From positions 124,001-188,000 of the forward strand of contig CAVOIP010000005.1 of assembly GCA_963696105.1 (NCBI GenBank): a DNA stretch of 64,000 bases. The letters are read 5' to 3'. Position numbers and translations under genes: made by a program. The notes below the pieces were generated by a model. That model did no database searches and was not told the origin of the DNA. It saw only the letters and a program-made list of their open reading frames with translations. Below are positions 53,822 to 62,214 of the stretch, piece after piece. The first letter of the stretch is position 1. Every line of letters begins with the position of its first letter. Source of the DNA: CAVRTM01 sp963696105. GTDB lineage: Bacteria; Actinomycetota; Actinomycetes; Actinomycetales; Dermatophilaceae.

Positions 53822-54502
53822 CTACGCCAGGACTGCCAGCAGGTGACGCTCCGCGGCGGCAAGGTAGTCCTCCAGCTCGGCGCGGGCGCCGTCCCGGTCC
53901 CCGGCGTCGAGCAACGTGACCAGGTGCCGGTTCCGGGCGACGTACGGCTCGTGCAGGGCACGGTCGTCCGGCAGCAGCAGGAAGGCCAGGCGCAGCTCGG
54001 CGAGGAGATGCTCGAACATCGCCGAGAGGTGCGGGCTGCGGCACGCGGACATGAGGACGCGGTGGAACTCGATGTCAGCGGTGCCGAGGGCGTCCCAGTC
54101 CCCGGAGGCCGCTGCAGCGCGCGCCTGGTCGACGAGCCGTCGCAGGGCCGCCCGGGTGTCGGCGTCCGCGATCGCGGCGTCCACGCCCAGCGGCTCGACC
54201 AGGCGACGGGTCAGGTACATCGAGCGGATGTCGTCCGGGCCGACCGTGCGGACGTGCACCCCTCGGTGCAGCGTGTGGTCGACCAGGCGCTCGTGCGACA
54301 GCAGCCGGAACGCCTCGCGCACCGTGTTGCGCGAGATCGAGAACGCGGCGGACACCTGCTCCTCACGCAGCCGGGTGCCCGGGCGGAGCCGGCCCTGCGC
54401 GATCTGCAGGCGCAGCACCCCCGCCGCGTGCTCCGCGGTGCTGGTGCGTGGCGCCAGCGCCGGCAACGCGGCCAGCTCGTCCACATCCGACGTCGAAGCC
54501 AC
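53822..54502 (-). CDS. GntR-family regulator, FadR/FCD subfamily
   Basis: A 226-aa regulator. wHTH at about 23-85 (AAGVLRLQIAQGRLRPGTRL, FSISRNTVREAFRLL), FCD ligand domain from 90 to the end with RRLVEPLGVDAAI, metal-binding-like Asp/His positions in DIEFHRVLMSA and NRHLVTLLDA. Start GTG 54502. Divergent from the pxp operon; the palindrome at 54586 between them is its likely operator. Confidence 0.92.
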   Translation of the reverse strand: MASTSDVDELAALPALAPRTSTAEHAAGVLRLQIAQGRLRPGTRLREEQVSAAFSISRNTVREAFRLLSHERLVDHTLHRGVHVRTVGPDDIRSMYLTRRLVEPLGVDAAIADADTRAALRRLVDQARAAAASGDWDALGTADIEFHRVLMSACRSPHLSAMFEHLLAELRLAFLLLPDDRALHEPYVARNRHLVTLLDAGDRDGARAELEDYLAAAERHLLAVLA

Positions 54503-54578
54503 TGCGGATCCTCCCTGCGTCGCGCGCCGATGGTGGCCTCAACCTATAGCACCGGACCCGGGTTGTTCCCTCTTCCCC

Positions 54579-54607
54579 TTGTCACATTGTTCAACAATCA
54601 GTACGGT
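54579..54607 (+). promoter_or_regulatory. Promoter of the transporter-pxp operon
   Basis: TTGTCA (54579-54584), 17-bp spacer, TACGGT (54602-54607), 38 bp before the transporter ATG, which has AGGAGA upstream. Spacing is ideal for the main sigma factor. Confidence 0.65.
54586..54598. promoter_or_regulatory. GntR-type operator inside the promoter spacer
   Basis: ATTGTTCAACAAT, a perfect 13-bp palindrome of the TTGTnnnACAA kind used by FCD regulators, fills the spacer between -35 and -10. Binding there would block RNA polymerase. Confidence 0.75.
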
Positions 54608-54644
54608 TCCCGGAAGGTGCCGACGGCGCCACCTAGGAGACGGC

Positions 54645-55995
54645 ATGTCCAGCAGCAGCTCCCCCCGCACCGCTTCCGCTCCACCGTCGTCCGTGCGCCG
54701 CGTCGTCGTCGCGAGCCTGATGGGCACGTCGCTGGAGTGGTACGACTTCTTCATCTACGGCACCGCCGCCGCGCTGGTCTTCAACAAGCTCTTCTTTCCC
54801 GAGCTTCGAGCCGCTGGTGGGCACCCTGCTGGCCTTCGCGACGTACGCCGTCGGCTTCGTCGCCCGCCCGCTCGGCGGCATCGTCTTCGGCCACTACGGC
54901 GACAAGCTCGGCCGCAAGAACGTCCTGGTGATCACCCTGCTGCTGATGGGCACTGGCGACGTTCGCGATCGGGCTGATGCCCACCTACGCCACGATCGGG
55001 GTGTGGGCACCGATCCTGCTGGTGGCACTGCGTTTCCTCCAGGGGTTCGGCCTCGGCGGCGAGTGGGGCGGCGCCGTCCTCATGACGCTGGAGTCCGGCG
55101 ACGACCGGCGACGCGGGCTCAACGCGAGCTGGCCACAGGTCGGCGTACCGATCGGCCTGCTCCTCGCCAACGGCGTCCTGTCGCTGATGCGGCGCGCTGA
55201 CCGACGGGCGCGGCGTTCCTGTCGTGGGGCTGGCGGGTGCCGTTCCTGCTCAGCGGGGTGCTCGTGCTCGTCGGGCTGTGGATCCGGATGACCATCGCCG
55301 AGAGCCCGCTGTTCCAGGAGGTCGAGGCCAAGGACACCAAGGCCCGCGCGCCGATCGTCGAGGTCCTGCGCTCCTACCCCAGGCAGGTGCTGCTGGCCAT
55401 CGGCGCACGGGTCGGTGTGGACGTCGCCTTCTACACGTTCGTCCTGTTCATCACGACGTACGTCGCCACGTACCTCAAGCTGCCGCGCAGCTACGCGCTC
55501 AACGCGGTGCTCATCGCCGCGACGTGCCAGGTGTTCCTGATCCCCTGGTTCGGCCACCTGTCCGACCGATTCGGCCGGCGCCCGGTCTACCTCGTCGGGG
55601 CGATCGGCTCGGCGGTCTGGGTGTTCGTCTTCTTCGCCCTGCTCGACACCGGCACCTTCGCCCTCATCGTCCTCGCGACGGTGGTCGCCCTGGTCTTCCA
55701 CGCCGCCATGTACGGCCCGCAGGCGTCCTTCATCGCCGAGATGTTCCCGACCCGGGTCCGCTACACGGGGGCCTCGATGGGCTACCAGCTCGCCGGCATC
55801 CTCGGCGGGGCGCTGGCGCCGATCATCTCGGTGGCGCTGCTGGACCGCTACGACACCTCGCTGGTCGTGTCGGTGTACGTCGTGCTGGTGCTGGCGCTCA
55901 CCACCGTCTGCGTCCTGCTCTCCCCGGAGACCTCGCGCCTGGACCTCAAGGCCGACCCGGTCGGGCAGCACGCGCCCTCCGGTGGCGTGGCATGA
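54645..55995 (+). CDS. MFS transporter of the metabolite:H+ symporter (MHS) type, four frameshifts
   Basis: About 449 codons once corrected. MSSSSSPRTAS start, VVVASLMGTSLEWYDFFIYG (TM1, MHS signature), GGIVFGHYGDKLGRKN, LRFLQGFGLGGEWGGAVLM, and GHLSDRFGRRPVYL are all present but in four frames. Extra bases near 54804, 54954, 55192 and 55209 explain the breaks and the net length. Family members import organic acids, proline/betaine or similar; position before pxpABC suggests 5-oxoproline or a related compound. Stop overlaps pxpA start (ATGA). Confidence 0.88.
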
Positions 55996-56759
55996 CCACG
56001 GTGAGCATCGACCTCAACAGCGACCTCGGCGAGGGCTTCGGGACCTGGACCCTCGGCGACGACGACGCGCTGCTGGAGGTGGTCACCAGCGCCAACGTCG
56101 CGTGCGGTTTCCACGCCGGCGATCCCGACATCCTGCGCCGCATCTGCGGTCTGGCGGCCGAGCGCGGGGTCGTCATCGGGGCCCAGGTCGCCTACCGGGA
56201 CCTGCACGGCTTCGGCCGCCGCGCCATGGAGGTCGACCCGCCGACGCTGACCAACGAGGTGATCTACCAGATCGCGGCGCTGGACGGCTTCGCCCGCATC
56301 GCCGGCACACGGGTCAGCTACGTCAAGCCGCACGGGGCGCTGTACAACGCCGTGGTGCACCACGTGGACCAGGCCGCCGCCGTGGTCGAGGCCGTCCGCC
56401 TGTACGACGCGTCGCTGCCCGTGATGGGCCTGCCGGGGTCCTCCATCCTCAACCAGGCCGTGGACGCCGGGCTGTCCACGGTCACCGAGGCGTTCGCCGA
56501 CCGCGGGTACACACCACAGGGAACGCTCGTGCCGAGGTCGCAGCCCGGTGCGCTGTTGCACGATCCCCAGGAGGTGGCCGAACGGATGGTGACCATGGTC
56601 CGTACCGGGCAGCTGACGGCTTCCGACGGCTCGGCCGTCGCCGTCTCGGCCAGCTCGATCTGCGTCCACGGCGACTCCCCCGCTGCCGTCGAGATGGCGG
56701 TTGCGGTGCGAAAAGCATTGACCGAGGCGGGGATCGACGTTCGGCCGTTCGCGACATGA
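55992..56759 (+). CDS. pxpA: 5-oxoprolinase subunit A (LamB/YcsF family)
   Basis: Subunit of the ATP-dependent 5-oxoprolinase that opens 5-oxoproline to glutamate. 255 aa, opening IDLNSDLGEGFGTWTLGDDD, with ANVACGFHAGDP, GAQVAYRDLHGFGRR and VKPHGALYN, all LamB/YcsF signatures. ATG 55992 overlaps the transporter stop; its own stop overlaps pxpB. Confidence 0.96.
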   Translation: MTTVSIDLNSDLGEGFGTWTLGDDDALLEVVTSANVACGFHAGDPDILRRICGLAAERGVVIGAQVAYRDLHGFGRRAMEVDPPTLTNEVIYQIAALDGFARIAGTRVSYVKPHGALYNAVVHHVDQAAAVVEAVRLYDASLPVMGLPGSSILNQAVDAGLSTVTEAFADRGYTPQGTLVPRSQPGALLHDPQEVAERMVTMVRTGQLTASDGSAVAVSASSICVHGDSPAAVEMAVAVRKALTEAGIDVRPFAT

Positions 56760-57481
56760 CCGGTCGCCTACTGCCCTGTGGCGAGGCAGCCGTCCTCGTC
56801 GAGCTGGACGGGCTGGACGAGGTGATCGCGCTGGACCAGGCGGTGCAGTCCGCGATCGCCAGTGGTGACAGCGCCTTTGCCGATGTGGTCGACGTGGTCC
56901 CGGGTGCGCGCACCGTGCTGCTCGTGGTCCGCGACGGGGCGGACGTCGCCCCGCTCCGGCGCGCCCTGCCCACCCTGTCCCTGGGCGACGGCGGGTCGCC
57001 CGCCGGCGCCAGCCGGGGCGGAGCCGGCACGAGCGTCGAGATCGCGGTGCGCTACGAAGGTCCTGACCTGGAGGAGGTCTGCGCGCTCACCGGACTCAGC
57101 CGCGCGGAGCTGGTCGCGGCCCACACCGGGACACCGTGGACGGCCGCATTCGTCGGGTTCGCACCGGGCTTCGCCTACCTGACCGGGGGTGACGAGCGGC
57201 TGAAGGTGCCCCGGCGCCACGAGCCGCGCACGTCCGTCCCGCCCGGCTCCGTAGGGCTCGCCGGCGGCTACAGCGCCGTGTACCCCCGCGCCTCGCCCGG
57301 CGGCTGGCAGCTGATCGGGCACACCGACGTCGCCGTGTGGGACGTCGACCGCGAGCCGCCAGCTCTGCTCCCTCCGGGCGCGGTCATCCGCTTCGTCGAC
57401 GCCGGTGCCGGTGCCGACACCGGTGCCGGTGACGACGCCGGTGCCGTGGCCGGCGACGGCACCGCGGGGCTGGCGCCGTGA
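56756..57481 (+). CDS. pxpB: 5-oxoprolinase subunit B (KipI/AHS1 family)
   Basis: A 241-aa protein. LLPCGEAAVLVELDGLDE start, YEGPDLEEVCALTGLS, FVGFAPGFAYLTGGDERL and PRRHEPRTSVPPGSVGLAGG are AHS1 landmarks. C-terminus extended by a low-complexity Gly/Ala/Asp stretch (GAGADTGAGDDAGAVAGDG) encoded by ccggtg repeats around 57399-57450. ATG 56756 overlaps pxpA; the stop overlaps pxpC. Confidence 0.95.
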   Translation: MTGRLLPCGEAAVLVELDGLDEVIALDQAVQSAIASGDSAFADVVDVVPGARTVLLVVRDGADVAPLRRALPTLSLGDGGSPAGASRGGAGTSVEIAVRYEGPDLEEVCALTGLSRAELVAAHTGTPWTAAFVGFAPGFAYLTGGDERLKVPRRHEPRTSVPPGSVGLAGGYSAVYPRASPGGWQLIGHTDVAVWDVDREPPALLPPGAVIRFVDAGAGADTGAGDDAGAVAGDGTAGLAP

Positions 57482-58383
57482 TGCGGGCACCCGCGGCGCT
57501 CGAGGTGCTGGCCACCGGGCCGCTGGCGTTGCTGCAGGACCTCGGCCGTCCGGGTCTGGCGTCCGTGGGTGTCAGCCGGTCGGGGGCGGCCGACCGTGGT
57601 TCGTTCCGTCTCGGCGCACGGCTGCTCGCCCAGGACGCCAGCGCCGCCGCCATCGAGGTCACCTTCGGCGGGCTGGAGGTCCGGGTGCGCGGAACCGTGA
57701 TGATGGCCCTCACCGGCGCGCCGGCACCCGCACGGGTCGGGTCGCGGACGGTGGCCCACCTCGCTCCGCTGGTGCTGCGCGACGGCGACGTCCTGCACCT
57801 GGGGGCGCCTCCTGTCGGGCTACGCAGCTACGTGAGCGTGCGCGGCGGCCTCGCCGTGCGCGCCGTCCTGGGTTCCCGGTCCACCGACGTGCTCTCAGGC
57901 CTCGGCCCGGCGCCGCTGCGGACCGGTGACGTGCTGGAGGTCGGGCCCGCACCGGCGGGCTTCCCCTGCGTGGACGTCGCCCCACTGCGTCCCCTGACCT
58001 CTGCGCCGATCGTGGTCAGGGCGGATCCGGGTCCGCGCGCCGACTGGCTCGCGGACCCGGAGCAGCTGACGTCGACCTCCTGGACGGTGTCGAGCCGCAG
58101 CGACCGCGTCGGCATCCGACTCGAGGGCACCGCGTTGCGCCACCATCCGGACCGGCGGGGCCAGGAGCTGCCCAGCGAGGGCGTCGTCCGCGGGGCGATC
58201 CAGGTCCCGCCCGGCGGTGGGCCCGTGCTCTTCCTCGCCGACCACCCCGTCACGGGGGGCTACCCCGTTGCCGCCGTCGTCCGGGAGGCTGACGTCGACC
58301 GCCTCGCCCAGGCGGTGCCCGGTCAGACCGTCCGGATCTGCCTCCCGGGTCTGCTGCCGGTCACGAAGGAAGAGGGCACATGA
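57478..58383 (+). CDS. pxpC: 5-oxoprolinase subunit C (biotin-dependent carboxyltransferase/AHS2 family)
   Basis: A 301-aa protein: ALLQDLGRPGLASVGVSRSGAAD start, YVSVRGGLAVRAVLGSRSTD, SDRVGIRLEG and VPPGGGPVLFLADHPVTGGYPV are AHS2 hallmarks. GTG 57478 (or ATG 57481) overlaps pxpB. Its TGA overlaps the ATG of the 57-aa ORF. PxpA, B and C form one complex in E. coli. Confidence 0.96.
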   Translation: MMRAPAALEVLATGPLALLQDLGRPGLASVGVSRSGAADRGSFRLGARLLAQDASAAAIEVTFGGLEVRVRGTVMMALTGAPAPARVGSRTVAHLAPLVLRDGDVLHLGAPPVGLRSYVSVRGGLAVRAVLGSRSTDVLSGLGPAPLRTGDVLEVGPAPAGFPCVDVAPLRPLTSAPIVVRADPGPRADWLADPEQLTSTSWTVSSRSDRVGIRLEGTALRHHPDRRGQELPSEGVVRGAIQVPPGGGPVLFLADHPVTGGYPVAAVVREADVDRLAQAVPGQTVRICLPGLLPVTKEEGT

Positions 58384-58553
58384 CGGTTTCCGAGCTGGTC
58401 ACCCTGCTATCGCACCAGGACCCCGACGCTGTGGTGTGCGTCCCCCAGTGGGAGAGCCTGGCCTGGGCGACCATTGACAGCATCGAGGAGCTCGACGACG
58501 GCGGGGTGCTTCTCAGCCCGGTCGAGGACCGCACCCCGTACCCGGAGGACTGA
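58380..58553 (+). CDS. 57-aa protein coupled to pxpC, unknown function
   Basis: MTVSELVTLLSHQDPDAVVC, then VPQWESLAWATIDSIEELDD, ending SPVEDRTPYPED. Acidic, no Cys cluster or membrane segment. ATG 58380 overlaps the pxpC stop as ATGA, exactly like the junctions between the pxp genes, and AGGAAGAGGG lies just upstream. The LxxLLSxxDPDAVV pattern resembles short helix-strand modules of unknown role. Spacing and overlap argue that it is translated. Confidence 0.75.
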   Translation: MTVSELVTLLSHQDPDAVVCVPQWESLAWATIDSIEELDDGGVLLSPVEDRTPYPED

Positions 58554-58888
58554 GCCGCACCGTCAGGACGCCACCGATCCTCGGGACGTACCGGCGCCGT
58601 CAGGGCTCCCCGACCCTCAGCCGGCCCGGGCCCCGTCATCGTCCACCCCGCACCGGGCCTGCTGCTGTTCAAGCGGCGGTATAGATACGTCAAAAGGCGT
58701 ATTCAGGCGTGACCCACGGCCGTAATGTCGCACCTGTCGAGGATGCAGGGCGGGCCCAGACCTCGCTGGTCCTGCGCCTCGCTGCCAGGGGTCGCCGGCG
58801 TCCAGGGGGACGCCGGGGGCCCTAAGGTCTGGGCGACGTCTGTCCGGCACCTCACCGCGTCGTGAGGCCCCCTCCTCACGGGTCCGGC
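58554..58888. other. Gap between the pxp operon and the Gly-rich gene
   Basis: No protein gene supported. It holds an AT-richer patch (58676-58730), a hairpin with AAAA loop (58685-58702), a TAATGT element (58723-58728) and the nested inverted repeats at 58754-58834. Confidence 0.6.
58754..58834 (+). ncRNA. Candidate structured RNA
   Basis: GCCCAGACCT (58754-58763) pairs perfectly with AGGTCTGGGC (58825-58834), enclosing a perfect 9-bp hairpin CCGGCGTCC-AGGG-GGACGCCGG (58795-58816) and a possible CTGG/CCAG stem. A TAATGT -10-like box lies 26 bp upstream. Strand and transcription are inferred; it could simply be a terminator cluster. Confidence 0.35.
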
Positions 58889-59673
58889 TCAGGCGTCGTA
58901 ACCGCCGCCGAAGTCGCCGCCGCCGTAGTCACCGCCACCGAAACCGCCGAAGGCATCCCCGGTCCCGTCACCGCCGCCGCCGTAGTCGCCGCCTCCGTAG
59001 TCGCCTCGAGTCGCCTGTAGTCGCCGCTGTCGCCGACGGTCTGGGCGCCGGACGGGTCGCCGCCGTTCCCGCTGTCGTTTCCGTTGCCGCCGTTGTCGTT
59101 GCCGCCGTTGGCGTTGTTGTCGTTGTTGCCATAGTTGTCACCGGCGTCGTTGCCGTGGAAGTCGTCGAAGATCTCGTTCGCGATCGCTGTGCCGACGAAG
59201 GCGCCGGCCATGCTGGCGAAGAGCCCGCCGGCGAGCACGCCGCCCATACCCATACCCATGCCGCTGCCCATGCCGTAGCCGCCCATGCCGTAGCCCCGGC
59301 CGGCGAACGTGCGCTCCAGCAGGCCTGGCTGACGGATCTCCGCGCGTGTGGCCATCCGGGCCAGCGCCGTCGGGTCGTCCGAGGCGGCCCGCTCCGACGC
59401 CGGGACCTGGCTGCCGAGCTCGGTCAGCACCGTCCGCCGCTGTTCCGGGGTCAGCGTGGCGAACGCCTCGGCGTGGGCCTGCTCGATGGCGTCCGGCGGT
59501 GCGGTGCGCAGGAGGTAGCGGTAACGCTCGATCGCGGCCTCGTCCCCGCGGCCCTGCCCGGGCCGGGTCGGCGGCGGGGTGTCCTGCGGCGTACTCGCGG
59601 GTGGGGCGTACTGCGGTGCGTCGCCACGCTGCCCGTTGCGGTTGCCGCCGAACAGTCGGTCCAGGAGTCCCAT
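58889..59673 (-). CDS. Gly/Asn-rich hypothetical protein, frameshifted near 59010
   Basis: About 261 residues. MGLLDRLFGGNRNGQRG head, a Pro-rich linker, a helical domain (AIERYRYLLRTAPPDAIEQA, TLTPEQRRTVLTELGSQVP), a GYGMGGYGMG-type Met/Gly repeat next to a hydrophobic stretch GGLFASMAGAFVGTAIANEI, an Asn/Gly/Asp tract, and an end in DYGGGDFGGGYDA. The last part is in a second frame; two extra bases near 59003-59015 give the right total (261 codons plus two). Read without correction the tail becomes an unlikely Ala/Thr run ending at 58876. Function unknown. Confidence 0.75.
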
Positions 59674-59917
59674 GGTGGTCCCTTCATCGGGAGCGTTCTC
59701 TGCGGTCGGGCTACGGCCACTTCGCCCTCGCCCCTGCCGCACCGGTGCCCACCAGCCCTCGCAGGTATGACGCCCCGGGCGCCGCATCGTCGCGGGCGGG
59801 CGGGTTCATCGTCCATCACGGCCGACGTCCCCGCTGGTGCGGCGCCGGCAGCATCGTCGTACCGGCCAGCGGGGCGGCGGCGACCGGGACCTCCCGGCCG
59901 CCGCCACCGCGGCGACG

Positions 59918-61093
59918 TCAGCTGTCGGTGCGCCCGGAGAGCTTGTCGCGCAGGCGATCCACGAGGCCCACGCCGGGGCCCACCACCTTGTGGAAGACCT
60001 GGTTGTTGGGTGCGCCCGGGTGCGGCCGCGTCGGAGCGACCTTCTTGGCGGCCTCGACCTTCCCGGCCATCTGCACCAGCTCCTCACGGGGGATGCGGGC
60101 CCTCAGCTGGGGGAACTGGTCGCGCTCCTCGTCGGCGATGTGGTCGGCGAGGATCGTCTCGAGCTGGCGCAGCAGCTCGGTGAACTGCGGGTCCGAGGCG
60201 TCCACGGCCTCGAGCTGCTTCATCGTGGACTCGAGCTCCTTGTGCTCGGTGGTGTCGTGCTCGACGGCGGCGTCGCCGTCCGGCAGGTGCTTGCGCATGG
60301 CCGGGTAGACATACATCTCCTCGGCCACCGAGTGCCGCACCAGCTCGCTGATCACGGTGTCGGCGAGGTCGCGGCGCTGCTCAGCGTCCGTGGTGACCCA
60401 GATCTCGCCGATGAGCGCCGTCACCTCGTGGTGGTCCGTGGTCAGCACGTCGACGACATCAGGGCCGGTCGCACTGTCGGTCGAGTCGCCGGAGCGGCCG
60501 GACATCGCTGCTGCCGCCGCCACGCCGGCCACCGCGGCCGCCGCACCAGCCGCCACGGCCTTGCCCGACACGCCGGCCTTGCCGCTGTCACCCTCGGACA
60601 GCACCGCGTCCTCGGCTCCCGGGATGCCGACGGTGACGTCCTCGTTGACCGCGCCACGCCAGCCACCGGTCTCGCTGCCGCGCGCCTCGATGAACGCCTT
60701 GAACTTCTCGAGGTCCTTCTCGGCCTGCCGCTGCACGATGTTGAGCGCGTCGCCGGCCTTCTCCACCGCGCCCTCAGGCTCGTACTCCAGGTGCAAGGTC
60801 ACCGACGTGGCGGCCGCGCCGACCGGGGTGAAGTACACCGCCCCCGCGTTCGTGGCGCCGCCGACGGCAGCCCAGGCGACCTTGCGGTCCGGCACCTGCT
60901 CGAGGATCGCGGCGTCCCACTCCCGCTTCACCCCGCCGATCTCGGCGACCCAGTGGACCGTCTGGTCATCGACCTGCGTCACCTGCTGGACCCCGCCCAT
61001 GAACTGGGGGAACTCCTCGAACTGCGTCCACTGGTTGTACACGGCGCGCACCGGCGCATCGACCTGGATGGACTTCTCGACCTTGGTGGTCAC
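59918..61093 (-). CDS. SRPBCC (cyclase/dehydrase) domain fused to a hemerythrin-like HHE domain
   Basis: A 391-aa two-domain protein. Residues 1-145: SRPBCC helix-grip fold (VEKSIQVDAPVRAVYNQWTQ, FEEFPQFMGG, VAEIGGVKREWDA). Residues 146-212: linker with an Ala run (AVAAGAAAAVAGVAAAAAM) that might cross a membrane. Residues 213-345: hemerythrin HHE domain with DHHEV (H221/H222), HSVAEEMYVYP (H254, E258/E259), EHDTTEHKELE (H279, H284) and HIADEERDQFP (H318, E322), giving a full set of di-iron ligands. Start ATG 61093. Likely stress or O2/NO-related, but not proven. Confidence 0.9.
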   Translation of the reverse strand: MTTKVEKSIQVDAPVRAVYNQWTQFEEFPQFMGGVQQVTQVDDQTVHWVAEIGGVKREWDAAILEQVPDRKVAWAAVGGATNAGAVYFTPVGAAATSVTLHLEYEPEGAVEKAGDALNIVQRQAEKDLEKFKAFIEARGSETGGWRGAVNEDVTVGIPGAEDAVLSEGDSGKAGVSGKAVAAGAAAAVAGVAAAAAMSGRSGDSTDSATGPDVVDVLTTDHHEVTALIGEIWVTTDAEQRRDLADTVISELVRHSVAEEMYVYPAMRKHLPDGDAAVEHDTTEHKELESTMKQLEAVDASDPQFTELLRQLETILADHIADEERDQFPQLRARIPREELVQMAGKVEAAKKVAPTRPHPGAPNNQVFHKVVGPGVGLVDRLRDKLSGRTDS

Positions 61094-61284
61094 GTCAGCT
61101 GTCCTCTCGTTGCTGGTCTGTGCCCTGACCTCAGCCGTGTACCCGCCGCGGTCAGTACCTCAAACCGTTCGAGGCGGACCAGCGCTGACCTCCCGCGTTC
61201 TGGCCGCTCAGCGCTCGACGAGCGGGCGGGGCTGACGCGGCCGCGCCGGGACGCTGGAAGCCGGCCGGTGCAATGTCTGCCCGC

Positions 61285-62214
61285 TCAGGGCAGCCGCTCA
61301 CGCTCCGGTTGCACCGGGGCGCCCTCGCCCGGCTCCGCGGCGGCCGGCTCAGGCGCGAGCGCGCTCGCCGGCACGACGCCGTCCCCGTCCTGCTCGAGGT
61401 GGGCATGGTGCTCCTGGTGCTCGCTGCGCATCCGCTGCAGGAAGGTCCGGGTGCGCTCGTGCTGGGGGTTGTCGATGACCGAGCGGGGCTTGCCCTGTTC
61501 GACCACGACCCCGCCGTCCATGAAGATCACCTTGTCAGCGACCCCGCGGGCGAAGGACATCTCGTGCGTGACGACGATCATCGTCATGCCGTCCTGGGCG
61601 AGCTCGCGCATGACCGCCAGGACCTCACCGATGAGCTCGGGGTCCAGGGCGGAGGTCGGCTCGTCGAACAGCATCAGCTTGGGGTCCATCGCCAGCGCAC
61701 GGGCGATGGCGACCCGCTGCTGCTGGCCGCCGGACAGCTGCGCCGGGTAGGCATCGGGCTTGTCCTTCAGCCCCACCCGCTCGAGCAGGCTCAGGGCGCG
61801 CTCCCGGGACGCCTCCTTCTTCTCGCCCTTGACCAGGCAGGGGCCCTCCATGATGTTCTGCAGCGCGGTCATGTGCGGAAAGAGGTTCCAGCGCTGGAAG
61901 ACCATGCCGATGTCGCGGCGCTGGTGGGCGATCCGCTTGTCGGACAGCCGGTGCAGCTTGCCGCCGCGCTCCTCGTAGCCCATCAGGTCACCGTCGACCC
62001 AGATCCGGCCGCCGTCGATGGTCTCGAGCTGGTTGATGCACCGCAGGAGCGTGGTCTTGCCCGACCCGGAGGGCCCGAGCAGGCACACGACCTGCCCGGA
62101 GTTCACCGACAGGTCGATGCCCTTGAGGACCTCGGTGCCGTGGAAGGCCTTCATCACGTTGACCGCGTGCACCAGCGGCAGGTTGCTCGCGTCGGTGTCG
62201 TTGCCGTAGGGCAT
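61285..62214 (-). CDS. Polar amino-acid ABC transporter ATP-binding protein
   Basis: A 309-aa ATPase of the GlnQ/HisP type. Walker A GPSGSGKTT near 47-55, Q-loop VFQRWNLFPHMT, signature LSGGQQQRVAIARAL, Walker B LMLFDEPTSALDP, H-loop VVTHEMSFARGVAD. The final 45 residues are an acidic/Pro tail. ATG 62214 overlaps the permease stop (TGATG). Confidence 0.95.
   Translation of the reverse strand: MPYGNDTDASNLPLVHAVNVMKAFHGTEVLKGIDLSVNSGQVVCLLGPSGSGKTTLLRCINQLETIDGGRIWVDGDLMGYEERGGKLHRLSDKRIAHQRRDIGMVFQRWNLFPHMTALQNIMEGPCLVKGEKKEASRERALSLLERVGLKDKPDAYPAQLSGGQQQRVAIARALAMDPKLMLFDEPTSALDPELIGEVLAVMRELAQDGMTMIVVTHEMSFARGVADKVIFMDGGVVVEQGKPRSVIDNPQHERTRTFLQRMRSEHQEHHAHLEQDGDGVVPASALAPEPAAAEPGEGAPVQPERERLP

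Noticed and set aside
54541..54560. TATAGC near 54546 as the gntR promoter
   Set aside because: No -35 element at a workable distance on either strand.
58617..58850. A 77-codon minus-strand ORF
   Set aside because: Pro/Arg/Gly-rich, no ribosome site, and overlaps the structured repeats.
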